This document shows positions 1-6,033 of a stretch of DNA of 6,462 nt, one piece after another; position 1 is the stretch's first letter; each line of letters opens with the position of its first letter. The notes under the pieces are model-generated. The model saw only the letters and a program-made list of their open reading frames with translations. It was not told the origin of the DNA and searched no databases. The stretch spans positions 1 through 6,462 of the forward strand of contig JBASRM010000796.1 in assembly GCA_049273835.1 (NCBI GenBank), in the 5' to 3' direction. The position numbers and the translations under genes were made by a program. Source of the stretch: Onstottus_A sp049273835. Its GTDB lineage: Bacteria; Acidobacteriota; Blastocatellia; UBA7656.

Positions 1-42
1 GGGAACGAAGCACCCGCAAAGGCGTAGGCTAGCGATAGAGAG

Positions 43-165
43 AAAGAGAGAAGGGAGGCGCCTTAAGCGAGAAATGAAATTTCAAATTGTCCGGAGTCTA
101 AAAGGCGGTCCCAATTTGCAAATTTCAATTTTCTATTCTCGCTCAAGGCTCTCTAAACTCTCTTT
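43..165. repeat. Long imperfect inverted repeat (hairpin) beyond the minus-strand genes
   Basis: The left arm 61-89 and right arm 112-148 are nearly complementary. CAAATTG at 83-89 pairs with 112-118. GAAATTT at 76-82 pairs with 120-126, with one bulged base at 119. CCTTAAGCGAGAA at 61-73 pairs with 136-148 with one mismatch. An outer AAAGAGAG/CTCTCTTT pair (43-50/158-165) extends it. The loop is about 22 nt (90-111). It lies about 30 nt past the stop of the secreted-protein gene, so it could end or stabilise that minus-strand transcript. No T-run follows on the minus strand, which argues against a classical intrinsic terminator. It could equally be a palindromic intergenic repeat or a small MITE-like element. 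The rest of 1-194 holds no gene that I can support. Confidence 0.6.
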
Positions 166-194
166 CGGTCCACTCCACAATTTCAGCCAGGGCT

Positions 195-665
195 CTACGG
201 TCCTTCGATAACCTCAGCCAGTAGCTTCTCGTCATAGTAGAGCCGAATCGGAAAGTGCACCTTTCCGCTTAGTGAATAGCTCTCTTTGACGCGGGCGCCG
301 GGCGCAATCCGTCTATCAAGAGGGCCACCCGGTATCCTGGGATCGTATGGGGGAAGGCTCCGATAATACCCGCCGCGTTTCGACCCAGCGACGTTTATTT
401 GAATGTTGTCCTTGTTGATCAGCGATAACCGGTGAGGCGAGAACGTCTCAAACCCGGTTGCGACGTTTTCTACCTCTACCTCGATGCTGCCGCTGCCAAC
501 CTTCAAAAAGCTGGCTCTAAGCCTGGTGATCCTGATTTTCAGTGGTCCCGCCGCGATTGGTGTCTTGTCGAGAGCGGAAACTCGTATCTGGGCGGGTTGA
601 TCATCCGCGATCGCGACGAGGGGAATAAGCAGAGCTAGAAGCAGAGTAAACAGGCTGGAACGCAT
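195..665 (-). CDS. Small secreted protein of unknown function
   Basis: I do not recognise this 156-aa protein. It starts with a clear Sec signal peptide: MRSS, a hydrophobic stretch of leucines and alanines (residues 5-18), and likely cleavage after AIA at residue 20. The mature part of about 136 residues alternates charged and hydrophobic residues (for example KIRITRLR at 43-50 and SIEVEVENV at 60-68). It has a proline/glycine-rich turn region (105-124) and a C-terminal KVHFPIRLYYDEKLLAEV strand pair. This looks like an all-beta, immunoglobulin-like or DUF4352-like sandwich, which is inference only. It has no cysteines, no lipobox and no catalytic motif. The ATG has a good Shine-Dalgarno (CGGAGG, 6 nt spacing on the minus strand). 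It sits 57 nt downstream of der with no obvious terminator between, so it may be cotranscribed, although nothing links its role to ribosome assembly. Confidence 0.8.
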   Translation of the reverse strand: MRSSLFTLLLALLIPLVAIADDQPAQIRVSALDKTPIAAGPLKIRITRLRASFLKVGSGSIEVEVENVATGFETFSPHRLSLINKDNIQINVAGSKRGGYYRSLPPYDPRIPGGPLDRRIAPGARVKESYSLSGKVHFPIRLYYDEKLLAEVIEGP

Positions 666-722
666 GCTTCGCCTCCGATTGCAAATCGTGAATTGTCGGT
701 TCGTGTTGATGAACGGTCCGGT

Positions 723-2129
723 TCAGCGACCTTGCGATGCCTCACCCTTCTTCCTGCGTTGCTTGATTCGAATCGGCGTCGCGAAGAAACCAAATTCCTC
801 ACGCAACCGATTCACGAGATAGCGTTCGTACGAGAAATGCAGTTTCGCTTTGGGACTGCGGGATGATGTGAATACCACAAAGGTCGGAGGACCCACGCCG
901 GCTTGCGTCATATATAGGACACGCAACGGATACTTGGAGGGAGTGGTCGCGCGAGGCTGTTCAAGGTTCCGTTCAAAGAAACGATTCAACTCTGACGTCG
1001 AGACTCGTTTGTGACGCTCTTGCTGGGCGTGTCGCGCCAACTCGAGTAGCTTAGTGACACGCAGACCGCTCTTCGCCGAGATGAATACGATCGGCGCATA
1101 TTCGGCGAACTTCGTCATCTCGCGTATTCGCTCGGCGTACTCTTTTGTAGTCTCAGCGTTCTTCTCAACTGCGTCCCACTTGTTGACGGCGATGATCAGG
1201 CTTGCTCCTGCTTCGTGAGCATACCCGCCGATAGTGGCGTCGTTTGCAGTGGGGCCTTCGATCGCGTCGATCATCAAAATTGCCACATCGGCTTGTTCGA
1301 GACTTCGGCGCGCCATCACAACCGAGATCTTCTCTGCCATCAGCTCGGTCTTCCCTTTGCGGCGGATGCCGGCGGTATCAATCAACCGAAAGTGAGTGTC
1401 ATCGTAGTCCAGTTCGGTGTCGATTGCGTCGCGTGTTGTGCCCGGGATCGGAGAAACGATAACGCGCTCTTCGCCGACCAGTCGGTTGACGAGCGACGAT
1501 TTCCCGACGTTTGGCCGGCCGACGATTGCTAGGCGAATTTCGCGGCGAAACGCATCGCGGGCTTCAGGGGCTGCAAGAATATCGATCGCCGCGTCGAGCA
1601 TCTCGGCTACACCGTCACCGTGCTCCGCTGAGATCGGAAAGACGGCGTCCAAACCCCATCGTTCGAACTCAGAAGCGTCGGCTTCGAGCTTCGTGCTGTC
1701 AACCTTGTTCGCGGCGACGAAAACCGGTGTGCCGGTGACGCGCGCAAGTTCCGCAAGATCTTCGTCGAGTGGAGTCATTCCGGCTCGAGCATCGACGACC
1801 AGGACTATGAGCGCAGCTTCATCGAGCGCGGCGCGGGCCTGAATCAAGATGTTCGCCGGAATCAATTCTTTTTCGTCCGGGATGATGCCGCCCGTATCGA
1901 CGAGTTGGAACTCGCGCCCGCGCCATTCCGCTTTCCCGTAGATTCGATCGCGGGTGATACCCGGTTCATCTCCAACGATGGCTCGACGTGAACTGGTCAG
2001 CTTGTTGAACAGCGTAGACTTACCCACGTTCGGCCGCCCCAGTATGACAACAGTAGGACGCCTGAGCTGTCCGGCCTGCACAGTTGCCGCTGACGTGTTC
2101 TCCGGGTTTTCCATGTTTGATTGCAACAC
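723..2129 (-). CDS. der: Ribosome assembly GTPase Der (EngA), two tandem G domains plus KH-like domain
   Basis: Der is an essential cytoplasmic GTPase that acts in maturation of the 50S ribosomal subunit. The 468-aa protein has the family's unique layout. G domain 1 has GRPNVGKST at 31-39, DTGG at 78-81, NKVD at 141-144 and an SAEHGDG loop near 167. G domain 2 has GRPNVGKSS at 204-212, DTAG at 251-254, NKWD at 316-319 and SAKSG near 351. A C-terminal KH-like domain (about 376-460) has the typical PPTFVVFTSS and YERYLVNRLREEFGFFATPIRI motifs and ends in a basic RRKKG tail. One oddity is TAND at 294-297 in G domain 2, where relatives commonly have a QD pair. The first start is GTG at 2129, but TTG at 2126 and ATG at 2114 are in frame. 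ATG 2114 (giving 463 aa) fits the possible promoter better. None has a convincing Shine-Dalgarno. Confidence 0.97.
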   Translation of the reverse strand: MLQSNMENPENTSAATVQAGQLRRPTVVILGRPNVGKSTLFNKLTSSRRAIVGDEPGITRDRIYGKAEWRGREFQLVDTGGIIPDEKELIPANILIQARAALDEAALIVLVVDARAGMTPLDEDLAELARVTGTPVFVAANKVDSTKLEADASEFERWGLDAVFPISAEHGDGVAEMLDAAIDILAAPEARDAFRREIRLAIVGRPNVGKSSLVNRLVGEERVIVSPIPGTTRDAIDTELDYDDTHFRLIDTAGIRRKGKTELMAEKISVVMARRSLEQADVAILMIDAIEGPTANDATIGGYAHEAGASLIIAVNKWDAVEKNAETTKEYAERIREMTKFAEYAPIVFISAKSGLRVTKLLELARHAQQERHKRVSTSELNRFFERNLEQPRATTPSKYPLRVLYMTQAGVGPPTFVVFTSSRSPKAKLHFSYERYLVNRLREEFGFFATPIRIKQRRKKGEASQGR

Positions 2130-2132
2130 TTC

Positions 2133-2161
2133 ACTGTAGCCCGGCTGCCAGAGCTTTACAA
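2133..2161 (-). promoter_or_regulatory. Possible sigma70-type promoter for der
   Basis: On the minus strand, TTGTAA (2161-2156, 4 of 6 consensus positions) is separated by exactly 17 nt from TACAGT (2138-2133, 4 of 6). Transcription would start near 2126, inside the longest der frame. If the promoter is real, the in-frame ATG at 2114 with a very short leader would be the true der start. The match is modest and could be chance. Confidence 0.3.
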
Positions 2162-2314
2162 GGAGCCGCCCGCCGGGGCGATGCGATCACTGCAGGGGTC
2201 CAGCTTAGCAACAGATCAGAGATTAATTGCTAATTCGTGCGACAGTCCAAACTTCAGACCTGAGCCGCAGGTTACTGTGGAGAACTGCGCCGGAAAAATG
2301 TTCAGCCTTCATCT

Positions 2315-2344
2315 TTGACAGCCCGCAACACCTAAACCTATCAT
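2315..2344 (+). promoter_or_regulatory. Promoter for nnr-tsaE, probably giving a leaderless mRNA
   Basis: TTGACA (2315-2320, perfect -35) is followed by an 18-nt spacer and TATCAT (2339-2344, 5 of 6 for -10). Only seven bases separate the -10 box from the ATG at 2352, so transcription should start at or next to the start codon. There is no Shine-Dalgarno upstream of the ATG, which agrees with a leaderless transcript. Confidence 0.6.
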
Positions 2345-2351
2345 CGCGGTA

Positions 2352-3958
2352 ATGAAGATTCTGTCTGCAGCCGAGATCCGCGAAGCTGACCGCTTGACTA
2401 CGCAGCGGTTCGGCGTGCCGAGCTTGGTGCTGATGGAAAACGCCGCAACCCGCACCGTCGAAGCCACCGAGAAAAAGTTTGGCGCCGTCGCAGGCAAGCG
2501 CGCACTTGTTGTTTGCGGACGGGGTAACAATGGAGGCGATGGCGCCGCGATCGCGCGTCTGATTCACAGCAAGGGCGCTTCGGTTGATGTGTTGTTGCTC
2601 GGTCACGTCGCCGACACCAAAGGCGATGCCCGAACGAACTTCGAATCAGCAGTAGACATCGCCGGAAGGTCGGGATCGAACTTTCGTCTCGTCGAGATCG
2701 AAACGACCGAACAATTCTGGGCAGAAGCAACCGCCTCTACTCACGAGCTTTATTTCGACGCGATATTCGGTACGGGGCTGACCCGTCCAGCTTCAGGTCT
2801 GTTCGAAGAAGCCATTCACCTTCTTAACGACCACACGGGCGACTCGCCGGTCATTGCGGTCGATATCCCTTCAGGCCTCGCCTCCGGCGCGCACGAGCTG
2901 ATTGGTCCAGCAGTGAGGGCTGATCTCACGGTCACGTTTACCGCCCCGAAGATCGGCAACGTTCTAGCGCCGGCGGCCGATCTGTGCGGAGAATTGATCA
3001 TCGCGCAAATTGGTTCTCCTGAGGAATTGATCAACTCGTCAGGCTCGAAGCTGAACCTGGTTGAGCGAAGCGACGTCGAGCGATGGCTGGCAGCTTCGCG
3101 GCGGAGCCCTCACGCAAACAAAGGCGACGCCGGAAAGGTTTTGATTGTCGCGGGCTCGCGCGGAAAAACCGGCGCCGCTTGCCTCGCGGGAGAAGCCGCG
3201 CTTCGGGCCGGATGCGGACTGCTGACAATCGCCACGGCCGAATCGTCTCTTCCGATCGTGGCTTCGCGCGTGATTTCCGAGTGCATGACCGAACCGCTCC
3301 CGGAAACGAACTCAGGAATGGTGGCTCGCGAAGCCGCTGACCGCGTCCTGGAGCTGGCCGCCGAACGCGATGTCGTGGGAATCGGCCCCGGTCTGGGCTC
3401 GAGCGACAAATCGACCCGCGCGTTTATGCGAGTCGTGACGGTGAAGCGGCAGCGCCCGATGGTGATCGATGCTGATGGGTTGAACTCGCTTGCCCCCTGG
3501 GCCGACAATCTGCGCGGCACCGCCGAACTACCGATGATTCTCACCCCTCACCCCGGAGAAATGTCCAGGCTGGTTTCGAGACCAATCGGGGAAATCTTGA
3601 AGGACCCGATCACCGTTGCAGGGTCGTTCGCGATTGAGCGCAGCGTCATCCTTGTTCTCAAAGGGAGTCCAACCATCATCGCAGCGCCCAACGGCCAGGT
3701 GTTCGTGAATTCGACTGGCAATGCTGGCATGGCTACGGGCGGGACCGGGGATGTGCTGACCGGAATGATCGCATCTTTCATCGCCCAGAAGCAGGACAAT
3801 CCGCTCGGCGCAACGATTGCCGCTGTCTATATGCACGGATTTGCGGGCGATATCGCGGCTTCCCGAGTGGGCACTCGCGCGATGGTAGCGTCCGACATCA
3901 CGGCTTATCTTGGTCAAGCGTTGATTGAAGTGGGCGGCGCTGCGGAGAGGTTCAGCAG

Positions 3959-3962
<4 letters not shown>
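2352..3962 (+). CDS. nnr: Bifunctional NAD(P)H-hydrate epimerase / ADP- or ATP-dependent NAD(P)H-hydrate dehydratase
   Basis: This is a metabolite-repair enzyme of 536 aa, full length for the fused family. The N-terminal YjeF_N/NnrE domain (about 1-225) interconverts the R and S epimers of damaged NAD(P)H hydrates. It shows SLVLMENAA (24-32), GRGNNGGDG (56-64, nucleotide and ion binding loop), FDAIFGTGL (135-143) and AVDIPSGL (169-176). The C-terminal NnrD domain (about 245-530), of ribokinase-like fold, dehydrates the S form back to NAD(P)H using ADP or ATP. It shows GKVLIVAGSRGKTGAA (261-276), GIGPGLGSS (343-351), VIDADGLN (371-378), LTPHPGEM (397-404) and GGTGDVLTG (463-471) with the likely catalytic Asp467. 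The start MKILSAAEIREADRL matches the family's usual N-terminus, although no Shine-Dalgarno precedes it. It overlaps tsaE by 4 nt, so the two are likely cotranscribed and translationally coupled. Which nucleotide it uses cannot be read from the sequence. Confidence 0.96.
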
Positions 3963-4447
<485 letters not shown>

Positions 4448-4489
4448 AAGGCAAAGCAAAACAGAAAAATAACAAAGTAAGAAAAGTTA
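4448..4489 (+). promoter_or_regulatory. A-rich tract upstream of the peptide promoter (UP-element-like)
   Basis: The 42 nt between the tsaE stop and the -35 box are strongly A-rich on the plus strand, with A-runs roughly every 8-11 nt. This resembles an UP element or a curved-DNA region that can strengthen a promoter. There is no terminator hairpin behind tsaE, so read-through into the peptide gene is possible. The role is inferred from composition only. Confidence 0.35.
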
Positions 4490-4518
4490 TTGACATCCCT
4501 CTAGGAATATTGTAGCAT
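4490..4518 (+). promoter_or_regulatory. Sigma70-type promoter for the peptide-propeller-redoxin cassette
   Basis: TTGACA (4490-4495, perfect) is followed by a 17-nt spacer and TAGCAT (4513-4518, 4 of 6). Transcription would start near 4525, giving a leader of about 110 nt before the ATG at 4636. It is preceded by an A-rich tract and makes the cassette separately controllable from nnr-tsaE. Confidence 0.6.
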
Positions 4519-4522
4519 CGGG

Positions 4523-4635
4523 CCGCTTAAAAAGCGGATCTGGCTTTCCAGGTCCTAAACGCTTACCGGATTGTATGGTTGCGCCCGGTAAGAAACCTTC
4601 CAGTAACGTCCGCTTCAGGAGAAAAAGGAGAATAG
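4523..4635 (+). promoter_or_regulatory. Structured 5' leader with alternative pairings (candidate cis-regulatory RNA)
   Basis: Three kinds of complementarity are visible. Local hairpins are CCGCTT/AAGCGG (4523-4528/4532-4537) and CTGG/CCAG (4540-4543/4548-4551). A perfect 8-bp stem CTTACCGG/CCGGTAAG (4562-4569/4585-4592) has a 15-nt loop. A long-range option pairs AAGCGGA (4532-4538) with TCCGCTT (4609-4615) and CTGG (4540-4543) with CCAG (4600-4603), enclosing the 8-bp stem. Local and long-range pairings exclude each other. The second CCGCTT lies just before the purine-rich ribosome site (AGGAG at 4626-4630, 5 nt from the ATG). I recognise no known riboswitch class. Confidence 0.45.
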
Positions 4636-4881
4636 ATGTTAAAACAACTTTGGACCGCGTGTCTCTCAACTGCGGCCTTGTTTGCTTTGGCCGCGACACT
4701 CTTTTTGACGGCAACTCCGCAAGCAGTCGCCTCTTCGGCGCCTGCGTTTGATACGAGGTATTCGGCCGGCAATGAAACGTCGGGAACGCATATCTGCAAT
4801 TGCCCAGTGACCGTGGGCAACTGCGTTTGCGCATACACCGATCCGCCGGCACCTAAGGAAGCAGAAGAGATAGCTCAGTGA
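4636..4881 (+). CDS. Small exported cysteine-motif peptide (CxC-x6-CxC), function unknown
   Basis: This 81-aa protein is not one I recognise. Residues 1-32 form a Sec signal peptide: a basic start MLKQ, a hydrophobic core about 10-26, and likely cleavage after AVA at 30-32. The mature peptide is about 49 residues and acidic, with net charge near -4. It has a symmetric core C54-N-C56-PVTVGN-C63-V-C65, then a proline-rich linker and a charged tail KEAEEIAQ. The four cysteines could form two disulfides, bind a metal or carry a modification. It has a strong ribosome site (AGGAG, 5 nt before the ATG), its own promoter and a long structured leader, so it is probably well expressed. It lies 95 nt before a secreted beta-propeller gene and upstream of a membrane-anchored thiol-redox protein, suggesting that its cysteines are handled outside the cytoplasm. 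The acidic charge argues against a cationic antimicrobial peptide. A precursor peptide is possible, but no modifying enzyme is visible. Confidence 0.8.
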   Translation: MLKQLWTACLSTAALFALAATLFLTATPQAVASSAPAFDTRYSAGNETSGTHICNCPVTVGNCVCAYTDPPAPKEAEEIAQ

Positions 4882-4885
4882 TTCG

Positions 4886-4929
4886 AGAGTGGGAGAAATG
4901 GGCGTAGATTTTCGACCTGCGCCCACTCT
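4886..4929 (+). terminator. Stem-loop between the peptide and propeller genes (partial terminator or mRNA-stabilising hairpin)
   Basis: GGGCGTAG (4900-4907) pairs with CTGCGCCC (4917-4924) through 8 bp including one G-U, around a 9-nt loop. AGAGT (4886-4890) pairs with ACTCT (4925-4929) across an asymmetric bulge. No T-run follows, so full intrinsic termination is unlikely. Its place just after the peptide stop would suit uneven expression: much peptide, less propeller. Confidence 0.5.
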
Positions 4930-4976
4930 TCGCCAAACGAAACTCTAACTGCGTTGATTTCTAATGGAGAAATGGT

Positions 4977-6017
4977 ATGAACGCTCTCAGTCTCTCATCT
5001 CCTCGCGCTGTGAGAATCGTCGCGGTCTTGTTCTGCATGGGTTTGAGCTATAATCCGGGCTTTTCGCAATCTCGCGTACACCTGAACAGAATCTCGTCAA
5101 CACAGCTCAAAAAAGAGTCTGGGCGTATTGACCAGGTTGTTCCCCTTCCCGATGGCCGGCTCGTAGTAAGAGACTCGGATTACTATAATGAGACGACCCA
5201 GGGCATTGAGATCTATGATCGGAGCGGCAATTTCCTAAAAAAAATCGGTAAGTTTGGCAAGTCGTCCGGACAGTATTTCAGGTTGAAGACCATCGCAGTT
5301 GGCGGCGACGGAGTGATTTGGGCCGCCGATGTCGCCGGACGGGTTACTCGATTCGATCAAGAGGGTCGGGTGGTCAGCACTAAGTTGATACAAAAGCCGG
5401 GGTACAACGTTCACGGATTAGCGCTGGACGAGGCACGTGGCGCCTTTTACCTGTCCGGTTGCTTAGCCAAAAACTTCTACGTTGATCAAGGCTGTCAGCT
5501 CGTTCATCAGTATGGTTTTAAGGATAGCGCCTACCGCAGATCATTTCTCGATACTCATCCTGAGGCTGTCGCGAAACACCTCTTTCCCCTCGAGGAACAC
5601 CTCATCGATATCGATGGTCAAGGTAGAGTCTATGCTGTTGATGTGCCGATATTGAAGGTTTCGCGCATCGATCCCGCGACAAATCGAGTTCAAACCTTCC
5701 CCTTGAGAAGCAAACTCGCAACAGAGGTCGCCGCGCTGGTTCCGGGCCAGGATCCCGCAACCAACAAGGCTTCCTATGATAACGCGTTCTTAGTTGATCA
5801 GGTATTGGTGGTCGGATCATATCTGGTCGTGTCGATTCGGCGGCCCCGGTCTGCGGGTTATATTTTGCAGATACTGAGTGTCGGCGGCCAGCAGCTCGCA
5901 ATGGATATCGACTCTCCCGGCCGATTGGTGGGAAAGACTCAAAACGGACACCTCCACTTTGCACGAAGAACGTCAAATGGATTCGAGATCGCTGAATACC
6001 ATCTGGCCTCGCGTTAG
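4977..6017 (+). CDS. Exported NHL-like beta-propeller protein (probable 6-bladed)
   Basis: This 346-aa protein has a signal peptide (hydrophobic core about 11-24, likely cleavage near GFS-Q at 30-31). Cys20 lacks a proper lipobox (VLFC), so a lipoprotein is unlikely. The mature part shows repeated beta-propeller blades of NHL type: PDGRLVVRD (58-66), GIEIYDRSGNFLKKIGKFG (76-94), GDGVIWAADVAGRVTRFDQEG (110-130), GQGRVYAVD (214-222) and GYILQILSVGG (304-314). The length suits about six blades. C162 and C173 flank a loop and could form a disulfide outside the cytoplasm. Such propellers usually serve as binding platforms and sometimes as enzymes; no catalytic site is evident. GGAG at 4966-4969, 7 nt before the ATG, sets the start; two nearby upstream ATGs are out of frame. 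It is sandwiched between the Cys peptide and the redoxin gene (16 nt gap), so it probably works with them. The substrate or partner is unknown. Confidence 0.8.
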   Translation: MNALSLSSPRAVRIVAVLFCMGLSYNPGFSQSRVHLNRISSTQLKKESGRIDQVVPLPDGRLVVRDSDYYNETTQGIEIYDRSGNFLKKIGKFGKSSGQYFRLKTIAVGGDGVIWAADVAGRVTRFDQEGRVVSTKLIQKPGYNVHGLALDEARGAFYLSGCLAKNFYVDQGCQLVHQYGFKDSAYRRSFLDTHPEAVAKHLFPLEEHLIDIDGQGRVYAVDVPILKVSRIDPATNRVQTFPLRSKLATEVAALVPGQDPATNKASYDNAFLVDQVLVVGSYLVVSIRRPRSAGYILQILSVGGQQLAMDIDSPGRLVGKTQNGHLHFARRTSNGFEIAEYHLASR

Positions 6018-6033
6018 TAGGGGAGGTGGCAAG

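Larger units (their letters stand above)
2130..2351. other. Divergent intergenic region between der and nnr
   Basis: This is 222 nt between two divergently transcribed genes. It contains the possible der promoter at its left end and a good promoter for nnr at its right end. A short open frame crosses it on the plus strand but shows no protein-like composition or ribosome site. I see no tRNA, riboswitch or strong hairpin in the middle. Confidence 0.6.

Noticed and set aside
666..722. Intrinsic terminator between der and the secreted-protein gene
   Set aside because: Only weak, mismatched inverted repeats (CGGTTC/GAACGG-like) and no T-run on the minus strand.
1417..1842. 141-codon Ser/Ala/Arg-rich open frame on the plus strand inside der
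   Set aside because: It is antisense to the conserved G domains of der and of shadow-type composition.
2121..2318. 65-codon open frame on the plus strand in the der-nnr intergenic region
   Set aside because: It overlaps the 5' end of der, has no ribosome site and no protein-like composition, and sits where the divergent promoters must lie.
3110..3544. 144-codon open frame on the minus strand inside nnr
   Set aside because: It is antisense to well-conserved NnrD motifs and rich in Arg, Ser and Ala, as expected for a shadow of a GC-rich gene.
4636..4881. Bacteriocin or cationic antimicrobial peptide
   Set aside because: The mature peptide is acidic, has a Sec-type signal rather than a double-glycine leader, and no immunity or export gene is visible.
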